Below, one piece after another: positions 36,801 to 47,885 of a DNA stretch of 64,000 bases. The translations under genes were made by a program, and so were the position numbers. Every line of letters begins with the position of its first letter. Within the stretch, counting starts at the first letter, position 1. Origin of the DNA: Mugil cephalus (lineage: Eukaryota; Chordata; Actinopteri; Mugiliformes; Mugilidae); contig NC_061784.1 of the NCBI RefSeq assembly GCF_022458985.1, positions 24,734,545-24,798,544 of the forward strand. Reading direction: 5' to 3'. The notes under the pieces were generated by a model. The model was not told the origin of the DNA. It did no database searches and saw only the letters and a program-made list of their open reading frames with translations.

Positions 36801-36841
36801 TTAAGGAGGAGGCGGCCGTGGAGGCGGAGCCATCGGACTGA
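24615..36841 (+). CDS. pcf11: Pre-mRNA cleavage complex II protein Pcf11
   Basis: Binds the phosphorylated Pol II CTD and drives 3'-end cleavage and transcription termination in the nucleus. Exons: 24615-24782, 26770-26895, 27191-27367, 28716-28943, 29250-30277 (probably split by an 84-bp intron 29876-29959), 30910-31084, 32140-32572, 32757-32900, 33061-34190, 34619-34685, 34768-34896, 34979-35096, 35224-35407, 35717-35872, 36026-36154, 36632-36841. Phases agree throughout; about 1505 residues (1533 if the 84 bp is kept; human about 1555). Exons 1-3 encode the CTD-interacting domain (YQSSLEDLTFNSKPHINML, LVDSIVKNVGGEYL, VDENTRKSLFKLRSTW). Exon 4 has SLTQEQLIRQQLLAKQK and a coiled coil. Exons 5-6 are basic, with RSRSRSP and HRLSVDANLQIPEV. 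Exon 9 is Gly/Pro-rich with FEGP-like repeats. The C-terminus has HFGQVDVNDLLTKL and two zinc fingers (CCLCSMRF...HLDWH; CEICQEAF...HPACFEDY). Met 24615 matches the family start and has a good Kozak context. Confidence 0.96.
24783..26769 (+). other. pcf11 intron 1 (2 kb)
   Basis: It opens with the weak donor GTTTTTAT and ends TGCTCCAG. It is A/T-rich with a few G-rich islands, among them 25916-25930 and a GGT run at 26622-26649. It holds the candidate early poly(A) signals. No gene or transposon was recognised; the open frame at 26355-26651 has no family resemblance. Confidence 0.7.
25904..26063 (+). promoter_or_regulatory. Candidate premature poly(A) signals in pcf11 intron 1
   Basis: AATAAA at 25904-25909 is followed at once by GTGTGGGGGGCGGGG, a strong G/GT-rich downstream element. 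A second AATAAA at 26058-26063 is followed by T-rich sequence. Vertebrate PCF11 is known to limit its own level by early polyadenylation in intron 1, so these are good candidates for that switch. Positions are seen; use is inferred. Confidence 0.45.
27368..28715 (+). other. pcf11 intron 3
   Basis: Contains an ATT run (27837-27866) and a CTCTGGTCTGGA minisatellite (28326-28462, 12-bp unit, with a few CTCGG variants). No exon or transposon was recognised. Confidence 0.7.
29120..29249 (+). repeat. TTTG repeat with three copies of the pcf11 exon-5 acceptor
   Basis: The block TTCCAGGCTGGGGGGTT occurs with AG ends at 29161, 29209 and 29249, separated by TTTG/TTTA runs. Only the third joins exon 5 in the right phase (the others are 88 and 40 nt upstream). 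Confidence 0.85.
29876..29959 (+). other. Probable 84-bp intron inside pcf11 exon 5
   Basis: Donor CCAG|GTACAA and acceptor TGCCTCCAG|GTCC flank 84 bp of A/T-rich sequence inside a very GC-rich exon. Removing it joins THSR to SRSRSPTTSP, as expected for the Arg/Ser stretch of Pcf11. The length is a multiple of 3 and the frame is open, so retention would be tolerated. Confidence 0.65.
30395..30540. repeat. CCCTTAGA / GTTAGAAC minisatellite
   Basis: Tandem 9-11-bp units in the pcf11 intron between 30277 and 30910. Confidence 0.8.
31108..31715. repeat. 9-bp minisatellite (ACATTTAAC)n in pcf11
   Basis: About 600 bp of ACATTTAAC, ACATTTAAT and ACATTAAAC units in the intron after exon 30910-31084, interrupted near 31400-31440. 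The antisense LNVLNVFNV-type frames are repeat products because the 9-bp unit keeps phase. Confidence 0.92.
31836..32130. repeat. 10-bp minisatellite GGTGTCTCWC in pcf11
   Basis: About 29 units of GGTGTCTCTC, GGTGTCTCAC and TGTGTCTCTC run to within 10 bp of the acceptor (32138-32139) of exon 32140-32572 and supply its pyrimidine tract. Confidence 0.9.
34243..34610. repeat. TTAGCC-rich tandem duplication (~165-bp unit) in pcf11
   Basis: Two imperfect copies, from about 34266 and 34430, share AGCTAATGTTAGCCACCTAA, AGCAAGGTAACTTAAT and TTGTTAGCCACACAGC. The second copy contains CAGCCGGTGAGTGATG, which mimics the real donor CAGCCGGTGAGTCGG of exon 33061-34190. Confidence 0.8.
35381..35596 (+). 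repeat. 72-bp repeat x3 copying a pcf11 exon end and its donor
   Basis: Copies start at 35381, 35453 and 35525. Each holds the exon-13 tail (CGCCGCTGGTACTACACC), the donor AGG|GTAAGA and CTAGTTAGCTTAGCTACAG. The first is the real exon end. Confidence 0.95.
36214..36600. repeat. 72-bp tandem repeat x5 in the last pcf11 intron
   Basis: The GCAGTAAGATGCTAG anchor recurs at exact 72-bp steps (about 36285, 36357, 36429, 36501, then a diverged copy). Units include CTAGTTAGCTTAGCTACAG and GCTAACATGTTCTACTGA. Confidence 0.9.
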
Positions 36842-38247
36842 AGGAGATTTTAGCTGCAGACTCGTCTGCTTCGACACTTGAATACGTTTTTGTATTTGGA
36901 CTCTGAGCTGTGAAACGTTTCCTTTGGTCCAATCTGTAAATGATTTAATTTATAAATTAAAGTATTTTTTGTATCTCTGGTGTTTAACGGTGATTGAGTC
37001 GATCGGCCGCCGCCCGTTAGCGTCTCGGTTCAGGTTGAAGGTGTCGAAGGTAAGAAGCGTTTTATGTCGTTTAGGTTTCACACGTTTAAATAAAGGTTTG
37101 GTGGATTCAAACGTCCTCTTCTGTGTCTTTATTGACTCAATCTCCACTTAATTCACTTTAAAATCACAACGTACCAATATATTAACAATATATACAATTT
37201 AAGCAAATAAAGTTTTAAAAGAAAAGATTTTATTCATCCACCCACTTTAGTATTTTATTTAAATCAAGTTTTAATAAGAATTCAGTAATTAAAAGTATTT
37301 TAAACCAGATTAAATGTTTAATGTTTTCTATAGTTGGTGTTAAGTTCCACACTGAACTAAAATAAAAGTTCACATTTATTTCTGCTAAAAATAAATTCCG
37401 ACCATCGTCTATAGTCTGTTGTATTTTTCTGTTCTTTTACTCTTTACTCTATTTTATCTTTTACACCCAGCGTTTTTTTACCATTTTTGCTGTTGTAGAC
37501 TAATTTCCTCAGTTTATGGGACAAATAAAGGTTATTTCTAAATCTTAAAACAGAAATAAATATCAGGGTGATTAGATGCACCAGTGATGTGTTTCTGATC
37601 TGAGTAACGGAGCTGGAGTTTGTGGTTGTGACTGATTTGAGGAGATGATTCATATTTTAGAACCAGTGGAATCTGAGTTATTAGAAACTGAAGCTGAACC
37701 AGAACCTTCGTGGAGACCGGATCAACTAGTGTTTCCCTAATGAAGAAATAAAACCAGAGACGGCTTCAGTTACACAAGATAAATCTGGTTTTATTACCAA
37801 ATGTTGAAAAACTGAAAATTGACAGAAAAAAATGATGATTTGGTGGATCAACATTTCCTGAGATCTCTAAACCTGGAGCATCCTGGTCCTCGTGGTTTTC
37901 TACCTCCATCCACCAGGACATCACACATTCACACAACTTTTATTTAACATATCAGAGAGGAAATCAACACTGATGAATATTTATCATATTTGAATGTTTA
38001 TGATCATATTTACTGTGATGATGTGAAGCACAACTGCTTATCACTACAATTTCATTTTAAAGGATTAATAATGTATCTAATTACAAATTCGTATTATTTT
38101 ATTTTCCTGCAAGTGGCAACTGAGGTAACCTCAGGGGTTTGTTGTTGATGAACTGAATGTGTTTTATTGTTCAAACCCACAGTTCGTGAAGTAGAAATGA
38201 GGTTTTATTCTCCAGGAACTACTTTGTGTCGCGGATGAAGACGCCTT
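36842..38247. other. Convergent gap between pcf11 and ccdc90b
   Basis: Candidate pcf11 poly(A) signals are ATTAAA at 36956 and AATAAA at 37089 with TGTGTCTTTATTG after it. On the other strand, TTTATT at 38204, 38163 and 37790 read as AATAAA for ccdc90b. The rest is A/T-rich without a recognised gene. Confidence 0.6.
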
Positions 38248-40858
38248 TCACCTCCACAGGCGGTAGACTCCCAGAGCGATGGCCAGGCAGGAGAAGACGG
38301 TGGCTGAGGGAGAGTTTTTCAACGTTAATAAAACAGAAGAAGAAGAAAGAGGCGGGGGGCAGGGGGCGGAGTTACCTGCCAGGTAGCGGATGGTCTCCAG
38401 TTTGAGCGACTCCAGCTCCGTCCTGAGAGACGCCACCTGGAGGTCCATCTTCCTGCTGATCTCCATGTTGTCCAACTCCAGGTCGGCTTTCTGGAAACAA
38501 CCAATCAGATCACAGCTCTCTGGACTCAACAACCAATCAGATCGCTGCTCTCTGGACTCAACAACCAATCAGATCACAGCTATCTGGACTCAACAACCAA
38601 TCAGATCACAGCTCTCTGGACTCAACAACCAATCAGATGGCTGCTCTCTGCTTGGTGTTTTTACCTTGTGGTGAAAGTCTGACGACGCCTCCATCAACTT
38701 CCTGTCCTGCTCAGTGAACTGGAGGCAAAACAAGAAACTGGTTTAGAGTCAGAGAAGAAGAAGGAAAAACAGTAACCGTGGTAACCGTGGTAACCGTGGT
38801 AACCGTGAGGCAGACGCAGTGAAGCCGCCTCATGGTGTGTTCGCTGTCCCACTGTCGTGTTCTAAACTCACCATGTCAGACATGCGGCTACTCTCCAGGT
38901 TGATGTCGAGTCTAGTTTCTGCTCGGACCTTCAGACTCTCCTCCTGAACAACAACAACAACAACAACAACAACAAAATAAATGATGAAACAAACAAACAA
39001 ACAAACATGGCACTGGTTTTACTTCACGTCCTCACCTTCAGTCGGTTCTGGAGCTGCTCCAACTCTCGCTTCATTTTCTGTACGAACACAATTTTGAGGT
39101 TTTAAAAGTCGACTTTCATAAATATGAAATAAACTCTGCAGATTAATAATGAAGATCAGGATAAAAACATGGTTTCTATGGTGAATGAAAGAGGACCAAT
39201 AGTAGAACCCTGTGGGACGCCTACAGATTTGGACCCAGATCCCTAAAGATCCTCAGAGCAAAGAGTTGCTCCTAGTGAACAAGGAATAAGAAATTAAATC
39301 AGAATCGTGATGTTTTTTCAGAGTTGTTCCTAGATGGAGGTAGAGATGAAAGGTTCCTAAAGAAGGTTCTGCAGTGAGATGTGCTGAGAGCAGGGAGGAG
39401 AACTTTAAGAGGCTTAGAGAGGAGAACATGGTGGATTCTCCAGGACGTTATCACTGAGTTTGTGTTAATCCTGAGGTTTGTACCGTGTTCTCCGATCGGA
39501 GGTTTGCGAACTCGCTCTTCTCCAGGATCACCATGTCCTTCCTGACAGAGTCCAGATGAGCCATGATCTGCTGCAACGCGATCTCCTGCAGACGAAACGG
39601 AGACGTGACCCCACAACCAGCACCCCCAAAATAAACAACCATTACTACTACTAGTAGTTCAGCAGTACCTGGTGGGATTTGGTCACCATGTCCTTGTAGA
39701 CGATGTCCATGTTGGCTGTGGTTAGCGTGACCAGAGCAGAAACGATGAGCTCCGCCTGCCGCTTCTCGAAACCTGAACAAAAACAAAACTGTCAAGAAAA
39801 GAAATAAATCCTACACAGAGACGAGAAAATCACAATCAGAATAACAGGAGAAGCTAACTGCTAACAGGAGAAGCTAACTGATAACAGGAGAAGCTAACAG
39901 GAAGAGCTAACAGGAAATGCCAACAGGAGATGCTAAGCTCACAGCTAACTCTTCATACTAACCGCTGCTCTCCAGCTCCGTCACCATGGTGTGTGAGTCG
40001 AACGTTAGCTTTCGCTGCTCCAGAGGCGTCAGTTCAACTTTCCTCAGGTCAAAGGTCATCAGCGGCGCCCCCACATGGAAACCTGTCACACACATTCACA
40101 ACATTTCTTTAGCAAAGTTTGGACAGTTTTGAAGCCCAACATGGGGTCCGCTGCTGCCACCATCTTGTAGTAGCAGTACCGTTTCCCTCCCATTTCTCGG
40201 CCACGCCCTTAACTCTGACTCCACCCATTTCAGAATCAGAAGAAAGGTTCATTTTATGAACTTGAATCCTTTTAAATTTGCACTTTTTGTGTATTTTGTG
40301 TTTGTGGATAAAAACTGAAGAAGCTGAGTGTTTCCATGGAGCAGTGTTGGTTTTCATAGATTCAGTGAGTCAACTAAAGATATTTAGTTATTTTTTATAT
40401 ATGTTTTTCAGAATTTGCACTTTGTTATTTCATGTGTTTTGCATGAAAACACAGTGAGTGTGAATAGTTCCCTCTCTATTTTAGTTTATCATTACATTTG
40501 TTGTGTGTTTCCATCCTGATTAAGGGGGGACGCGGGTCCTGGACCCACACCAGCTGAGAACTACTCCTCTAGTGGACGTTTCAGGGTCTGCGCCTCGACA
40601 GTGGTTAGCTTAGCTTAGCATAAAGACTGGAAGTAAATGGAAACAGTTAGCCTGGCTGAGTCCGAAGGAAACTGAACACACGGTTCAGAATTTATTTCAT
40701 GATAGATCGTTTAAAGTTGTCAGTTCTCGGTTGAACAAACTTTTCACCAGAGTCTGAGCTGAAGAGTGACCTTTGTAAACTGTCCACTTCCGTAAACACT
40801 CACCTCTCCACCTGCCCGCGAGGCGCCGCGTGCCACAGCGCCGCAGCAGCACGTTCAT
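38248..40858 (-). CDS. ccdc90b: Coiled-coil domain-containing protein 90B, mitochondrial
   Basis: Mitochondrial membrane coiled-coil protein, paralogue of the calcium-uniporter regulator MCUR1; its exact role is not settled. Exons, read on the minus strand: 40858-40804, 40082-39963, 39772-39669, 39585-39484, 39077-39036, 38943-38872, 38718-38665, 38490-38376, 38303-38248. They join in phase to 239 residues. The N-terminus ([17 protein letters not shown]) is Arg-rich without acids, like a mitochondrial presequence. The body has [19 protein letters not shown] and [20 protein letters not shown], then a long heptad coiled coil of Glu, Lys and Leu (roughly residues 110-215). It ends in one membrane helix, [16 protein letters not shown], as in the family. 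Its tail faces the pcf11 tail; antisense AATAAA sequences at 38204-38209 and 38163-38168 give a short 3'UTR. Its start is 966 bp from that of alg8, so the two may share a promoter region. MCUR1 is less likely because of length and the pcf11 neighbour. Confidence 0.92.
38499..38645. repeat. 32-bp tandem repeat x5 with CCAAT boxes
   Basis: AACCAATCAG starts at 38499, 38531, 38563, 38595 and 38627, exactly 32 bp apart, each followed by CTCTCTGGACTCAAC-type sequence. It lies in ccdc90b intron 7. AACCAATCAG fits the NF-Y consensus. Confidence 0.95.
39180..39440. repeat. Dispersed repeat shared with 63.33-63.45 kb
   Basis: 39316-39432 is nearly identical to 63333-63445 in the same orientation, e.g. 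GTTGTTCCTAGATGGAGG and AGAGCAGGGAGGAGAACTTT. The flank GAACCCTGTGGGACGCC is a common fish repeat phrase. Family unknown. Confidence 0.75.
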
Positions 40859-40936
40859 CCCGGAAGAGTGAATCTCAGTAAAAAGTTCTGAAAGACCTAA
40901 ACTCACCTCAGTGTATTACATAGTACTACTACGATA

Positions 40937-40975
<39 letters not shown>

Positions 40976-41824
40976 GATATACTACTACGATATACTACTA
41001 CTACTACTCCTACTACTAGTACTAGTACTCGTATTACTACTACTACTGTAAACACACCTGACTGTATAAAGTATGTACTACTACTATTAATACCAATACC
41101 AGTACCAGTACTAGTACTACTACTGTAAACACTCCAGAACCAGAACCAGTGAGGTCACAGTCATGATGATGCCTTCAGGGACCTGCGGATTCCTTACACT
41201 TCCTCGTACTATAACGACTGTACAGCACGAGAATTCCGTAGAAGACTGAACATTTTCAATGAAAATAACTTCTATCTCTAATTTTTCCACTGTTTTATTC
41301 AGAGAAGCGGACAGAACACAACACTGAGACATGAGCCGAGATTACACTGACTTACATGAAGACATTTATTTATTTATATTTTATTAAATGTAAACATTCT
41401 CCTAATTTACTTGTTCTTCTTCGCGCTAAATCAAATGGAAATAATCTGGCGTTATTGTTTTTATAGGTTATTTTTGGTTACTCATATGTTGTCAAACGTG
41501 CATTTTTTTTTTCTCCAAGAGACTACACACATACAGACTGTAACTTTCATAAAGTTCAAAGTTCCTGAATTTACGTATTGACAGTAAATGCGTCTACATC
41601 TCTACGCCACCTCCTCCATGGAAGTTTTTTTTAAAACAATACATTTTTAATTTTTAATTAATAAAAACGAATAAAGACAATATATTTTAAAACTAAAAAA
41701 ATCAATTTCACTGTTTTTTTTAAATCATTAACTATAAACGAGAGTTTAGTTTTTATTAGAGTGAAGAAGAACTGTTCGCCCTGAATGTTTCAATAAAGTT
41801 TCGAGTTTAAAATCCACAGCCAAG
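40859..41824. promoter_or_regulatory. Divergent ccdc90b-alg8 region with ACT microsatellite
   Basis: The two start codons face away from each other across 966 bp. 40930-41115 is an ACT/AGT-type microsatellite with ACGATAT interruptions. No TATA box is clear. AAGATGGCGGC at 41822 is a YY1-type element over the alg8 start. Confidence 0.5.
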
Positions 41825-42503
41825 ATGGCGGCGCCGGAGCAGAGTTGGAGCTGGTTTCCAGCGTTAGCTTTGGGAGTTTCTTTCCTTAAGTGTCTGTTCA
41901 TCAACGCGTAGTGAGTGGCAAAACGTTCCTGTGAACTCGTCGCGTTCTTCGGCGCAGATTCTGGACGATATTTTTATTAGTTGGGCGATAATTTAAAAGC
42001 TGAAATGACGCCTGTTAGCATCCAGCTAACAGACCAATACTAACGTTAGCTTTGAACTGTTGATATTTAGTTAAAATGAACAGTGAGGAGTTTTTGTCAT
42101 GCACGGACTTTAGCAGTAGACGATAGAAAATAATTATGTGTTATTAATTTAATTAGATTTAAAGCGAGGAAGGGTCGTTGGGACATTAAACTGACGTGTT
42201 ATTAACTCATGAGACTTGTCTCTAAACAGACACAAGATGGCGCCGCTTTTCATTCGTCTATTTAATTTGTGTCAAACGAAGACGGCATAAAAAAAACTAT
42301 GAAATGTAAAATATGTAATTTTATTTTACCTTTCTTTTTAATTGTGGTTCGCAAGAGTGTTTTTTTTTGTGTGCAGCTAAGCTACTGATACCAAGACATT
42401 TCAAGACAAAATTATATATATATTATAATAATATAATATAATATAATGAATAACCCCAGTGTCCACATAAAATAGACTTCCTGTTCAAAGATGATGTTTA
42501 GTT

Positions 42504-42556
<53 letters not shown>

Positions 42557-45500
42557 GTGAGGGCGACAATAACCAGGTGTCAAGAATTAATCAGACCCTG
42601 GACGATATTGGGTCAGATGGAGAGAACGGGTGAAAACGTGGTGTATCGATGATGTGGAGGTTTGAGAAACTCAAACGTGTCACGTCTGGATTTACAGACA
42701 CTCAGATTGTTGTTTTTTTTCCTCTTGTTTGTCTCCAGTCACTCCACAGACTTCGAGGTCCACAGGAACTGGTTGGCCATCACGCACAGTCTGCCGGTGT
42801 CCCGGTGGTACCACGAGGTCCGTCTGAAGGAAGGAGGAGATAAGGGTCTAGAGAGGATCAGGTTTCTGTTTGTCTGTGTTTGCTGAGTCTGGATGTGTCT
42901 CGTGTCCCGGTAGAACTCGTCTGAGTGGACTCTGGACTACCCGCCGCTGTTCGCCTGGTTCGAGCTGGGCCTGTCCCACGTGGGCCGGCTCTTTGACCAG
43001 GACATGCTGCGGGTGGAGAACCTGAACTACGCCGGCCCGTCCGCCGTGCTCTTCCAGAGGCTCTCGGTCGTCTTCACCGACGCCGTGTTCGTCCTCGCCA
43101 CCAGAGAGTGAGTCTGAACCTGGGCTCGTTAATGTTACCGGGACACGACACTAACCTGAAACACTATCCAGACCCCGTGGTTTGATCGGTTCTCGCCTCC
43201 TCCAGGTGCTGCCGGTGCGTTCGGGAGCAGAAAGGTTCTCAGGACGTTTTGAGCCGCCCGTCCTTCGTCCTCGCTGTGCTGCTGCTGTGGAACTTCGGCC
43301 TCCTCATCGTCGACCGTATCCTTCCACCCTTCAACATCATCACATTAGAAACATTAGGACACTTGTTCTTCTTCATGGTTCCTAATAAACCAGATCAGAG
43401 GGGGGACCTTGTAGACCACATTAGACCCTGATTAGACCTGAGGATGTTTCCTGGATCTTCTCTGATTGGCTCAATGAAAACCACATGACACTAAACCTCA
43501 CTGAGAGGAACCAGGAACCACGTTACCTCATATGGTTCCTGGTTCCTGGTTCCTGGAGGGTTAATTACACGTTAAATCCTTCACATTCTCTCAGATCTTC
43601 ATTTCCAGTACAACGGTTTCCTCTTTGGGATCCTGCTGCTGTCGGTGGCCAAACACCTGCAGGTAGAAACATCTCATCTGTGTTTTAGAAGAGCTGAGAG
43701 AAACCAGAGTCCGTGAGGGAGTTTTCATTCTGTGCATCAGAACCAGGCGTCCTGATCCTTTATCATCCAGCATCAGCTGATCCAGTCTGATTATTTTACA
43801 CAACAAGTTAGAGTCAGCTCATATTTAACTGTGATAATAAGTCAGACGTGAGGACGGGACGATGAGTCCTGGGTCGGCTTGGACCAGTTTAGAGACGTGT
43901 TCAGGTTTCTAACTCATCCCTCTGACGTTTGTGTGAAACAGGGTCGACACCTGCAGGGGGCGCTGCTGTTCTCCATCCTGCTCAACCTGAAGCACATCTA
44001 CCTGTACGTGGCTCCGGCCTACGGCATCTACCTGCTCCGGAGTTACTGCTTCACTCAGGACCACAAAGGTACCTCCTGCTCCCAACACGTTCCTTAGGAA
44101 CCTGTTATCGGCCCCGAGGGAAACTCTGAGGAAACATCACGATTCGTCCACCAGGAGAATCTCTGCTCTAAGAGTCTTGAGGGCTTCAGGTCCAGGTTTC
44201 TGTAATGCAGGTGTTTCTGGTGGTTTTCTGTAGACGGGTCCGTCCGATGGTCCAGCTTCAGTCTTGTGCGTCTGCTGATGCTCGGTGGCATCGTGGTTTC
44301 AGTCTGTGCTCTGTCCTTCGGCCCCTTCGTCGTCATGGTGAGTCTGTCTTCAAACCTTCAAAAGTTCTTCTTCAAATGTTTTCAGTTGGGTTTTTACCTC
44401 TTAACGTGAATCTGGCTCCAAAATGCTACTGATTCACTACAGGAGGCAACGTTCACACAATTCAACCTTTGGACGTTTTATTTCTCCTGGACATCATCAC
44501 ATTCTACCATTGAGCTCATGATACGATCCAGAAGAAGATGGAGGTTTCCTCCATGTTGCTGTAGAGCAGTTAGCTTCTGTAGATTAGCTCGTTGCTATTA
44601 ACATTGACATAAAACCATGAAAGCGTTAGCTGGAGTAGAGGCTGTTGTGTTTGTCATTAGCATTTAGCAGCGTTAGCGCTCAGACCCTGACGATGAGGTG
44701 TTGTGTCTTCAGGGGCAGCTCCCTCAGGTCCTGTCCCGGCTCTTCCCCTTTAAGAGGGGCCTCTGTCACGCCTACTGGGCCCCCAACCTCTGGGCCCTCT
44801 ACAACGCCCTGGACAAAGGCCTGGCCGTCCTCGGTGAGGTGCCGCCTGCTCATTCTCTCAGGGACCAGTTCAGTCTGGGACCCACAACGATTTATCATAA
44901 TGTTGTAAATATACTTTTATTTTTCCAAAAGTTTAAACCATCGTCCGACAACTACACGTCCAACTATTAGAGGACGTTTAGTTTGTTCATCCAGACGTAG
45001 GAGCTGATATCTGGACCCCAGGAACAGGTCCCAGGTCCTGGATAGACCCAGGTCCCAGGTAGACCCAGGTAGACCCAGGTAGACCCAGGTGGACCCAGGT
45101 GGACCCAGGTGGACCCAGGCAGACCCAGGTGGACCCAGGCAGACCCAGGTCCTGGATAGACCCAGGTTGACCCAGGTCCTAGCTAGACCCAGGTAGACCC
45201 AGGTCCTAGGTAGACCCAGGTAGACCCAGGTGGACCCAGACAGACCCAGGTGGACCCAGGTAGACCCAGGTCCTAGGTAGACCCAGGTAGACCCAGGTAG
45301 ACCCAGGTCCTGGATAGACCCAGGTCCTGTGTGGACGGGGTCTGAACGTTTGTTTTTATTCCAGGTGTTCGTCTGAAGCTGCTGAAGGAGGCGGAGCTTC
45401 TCCGGGCGTCCATGACGGGTGGTTTGGTTCAGGAGTTTCAACACTCCGTCCTCCCGTCCATCTCTCCGTCCGTCACACTCGTCTGTACTCTGCTGTCCAT

Positions 45501-47490
45501 CCTGGTGAGCTAGCGCTGTTAGCTTAGCCGCAATGTTAGAGCTCAATCAGATTAATCCGTGTGGACGTGGATTCGTTTTTGTCCTCCCGTTTGTCTCTGT
45601 TACTCTACGTGGACAAACTGAGAGATGTTCAGAGTCTCCAGGTGTCCTGAGGTCTCTGTTGTCTCTGTCTCTGTCCCTCTGCAGCCGGCCCTGGTGTCTC
45701 TGTGGAGACGTCCCCGTGGTTCTCGTCGGTTCCTGCGTTGTCTTCTGATCTGTGCTCTGGGCTCCTTCATGTTCGGCTGGCACGTCCACGAGAAGGCCGT
45801 CCTCATCGCCGTCCTCCCCCTCAGGTGGTCCTCAGGTCACATGACCCCCTCAGGTCACAGCCGCCCACCAGAGACTAGTCTGGTCCAGGAGAGACAACAC
45901 TTATTTTTTTTAAATGATAATTTATTGTTATTATTATTTCAAATTAATTCCTGATTTCCTTGTTTTTCTTTGCATCAAAAACAAATGGAGAAAAACCTCC
46001 ACGAATTAAATAAATAAGTATAAATAACTAAAAATAAATACATTAGAGATGGATGGAGGTTTACAAATGAACAAGGAACGTATCCGTCTATAAAAACACG
46101 GTCTGATTTTTCTGTTTTATTTCTTCATTTCATTCATTGATTGAAAACTAAACATTTCGATATAAACTCAAATGTCCCCAAATCTGAACGAAAAGGATCT
46201 GATCTGATCTGATTAATCTAATCTGATCTCTGACCCCAGGAATCCGTTTACGAAGAACATCAACTAACAAACAACAAGCATCAAAACAATGAGAAGAATA
46301 AAACGTTTCCTCTTGTTCCATCTAATGTGAGTTGATCGTCTGTGTTGCGTTTGTTTCCTGCAGCATCCTGGCGGTGGAGAGCAGAGAGGATGCTGGGACA
46401 TTCCTGCTGTTGACCACCACAGGTCATTACTCGCTGTTCCCTCTCATCTTCACCCCCACAGGTAAACGTCTGGACCACGTGTCCCCATGGACCAGATCTG
46501 AACCTCTTGGTGGTTTTATTGACCTGAATGAGGCCGATGATTCTTCTTGTTTCTGTGGCTCCGTCGTTTATTTGACTGATTGTCTGAATTATTATTAAAG
46601 TTAAGTCTCTATGATGGTCTGCAGAAAACCTTCAGCACCGCTCTGATTAGCTAGGAGATGCTTTTAGACCAGAATAATAACCTTTAGTAACTCCAGACTG
46701 TTTCCGTTTGTTTTAGTGCAAAGAAGGAAATTAGGAGAATGTTTTCATTTAATAAAGAACGACTTTGTTATTTTCACATTCGTCCACGGACCAGATCTGA
46801 ACCTCCGGGGCCAGTTTTGGTCCACGGGCCGTATGTTTGATGCTTGTCTTTATTTCTCTGTGTGTCAGAGCTGCCCATCAAAGTGTGTCTGATGCTGCTC
46901 TTCACCGTCTTCTCCTTCACGGCTCTGAGGAGGCTGCACAGGTAAGACCGGCCACTTTATTAGGAACAACCGGCCACTTTATTAGGAACACACCGGCCAC
47001 TTTATTAGGAACACACCGGCCACTTTATTAGGAACACACCGGCCACTTTATTAGGAACACACCGGCCACTTTATTAGGAACACACCGGCCACTTTATTAG
47101 GAACACACCGGCCGTAGGCCGTCAGCAAGATATGAACATGTTAAGTGCAGACATGTTCCCTTCCGACTAGAGTCTGTTCATCATTAACAGAGATTTAATC
47201 TGATTAGTTTTATTTGTTTATAGCATCAATAACCTGGTGTGTAATCTGATTACTCTGGTCTCAGAGGTCAGGGGTCTCTGTTGCATCCTCTGGAGGTCCT
47301 CTACCTCCTGGGCCTGGTCGTCGTGGCGACCGCCTGTGAGGTGGTCTTCCCTCTGTCGCCGTGGAAACAGAGGCTGCCCTTCCTCCCCCTGCTGGTCACC
47401 TCCGTGTACTGCTCAGCCGGCGTCAGCTGCTCCTTCCTGCGTCTGTACGTCGCTCTGCTGCAACCAGAGCACAAACCCAAGCAGCCCTGA
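41825..47490 (+). CDS. alg8: Dolichyl-P-Glc:Glc1Man9GlcNAc2-PP-dolichol alpha-1,3-glucosyltransferase
   Basis: ER multi-pass GT-C enzyme that adds the second glucose to the lipid-linked N-glycan precursor, using dolichyl-phosphate-glucose. Exons: 41825-41910, 42739-42817, 42914-43107, 43206-43315, 43595-43662, 43942-44068, 44234-44337, 44713-44833, 45365-45504, 45685-45824, 46364-46461, 46869-46941, 47265-47490. All phases agree; 521 residues (human 526). Motifs: [47 protein letters not shown] with the luminal acidic residue expected to be catalytic in this family; [57 protein letters not shown]. Many hydrophobic helices alternate with short loops. The start codon sits in AAGATGGCGGC, a YY1-type initiator element. 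Exon 2 uses donor GTCCGT and exon 4 GTATCC, both weak beyond GT. AATAAA at 48001 with T/G-rich sequence after it is a probable poly(A) signal. Very sure. Confidence 0.96.
42507..42556. repeat. TG dinucleotide repeat in alg8 intron 1
   Basis: About 24 uninterrupted TG units. Confidence 0.95.
43331..43564. repeat. Inverted-repeat arm A, alg8 intron 4
   Basis: Starts 15 bp after the exon-4 donor. The reverse complement matches 49391-49616 almost base for base, apart from an extra GGTTCCT-type unit and two or three substitutions that I can see. Confidence 0.9.
45040..45335. repeat. 10-bp minisatellite AGACCCAGGT in alg8 intron 8
   Basis: About 28 units of AGACCCAGGT, GGACCCAGGT and CCTAGGT variants between exons 44713-44833 and 45365-45504. 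Confidence 0.92.
46948..47113. repeat. ~24-bp tandem repeat x7 in alg8 intron 12
   Basis: CCGGCCACTTTATTAGGAAC repeats begin 6 bp after the donor of exon 46869-46941. Each unit carries TTTATT, an AATAAA hexamer on the minus strand. Confidence 0.92.
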
Positions 47491-47885
47491 GGGGGGGTCA
47501 CAGGTCAGAGCGCCCCCCCCCACACACACACCCACAGGTTAGAGCCCCCCCCCACACCCACAGCACCCTGAGGGGGGGTCACAGGTCAGAGCGCCCCCCC
47601 CCCCCCCTCCCCCACACACACACACAGGTTAGAGCCCCCCCCCACACCCACAGCACCCTGAGGGGGGGTCACAGGTCAGAGCCCCCCCCCCCCCCCCCAC
47701 ACACACACCCCCACAGGTTAGAGCCCCCCCCCACACACACCCACAGCACCCTGAGGGGGGGTCACAGGTTAGAGCCCCCCCCACACACCCACACCCACAG
47801 GTTAGAGCCCCCCCCCACACACACCCACAGGTTAGAGCCCCCCCCCACACACACCCACAGCCCTGAGGGGGGGTCACAGGTTAGA
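47487..47885. repeat. C/A-rich minisatellite in the alg8 3'UTR
   Basis: CCCTGAGGGGGGGTCACAGG and TTAGAGCCCCCCCC blocks with CACACA runs start at the alg8 stop codon itself. The 183-residue plus frame here is a repeat product. Confidence 0.9.
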
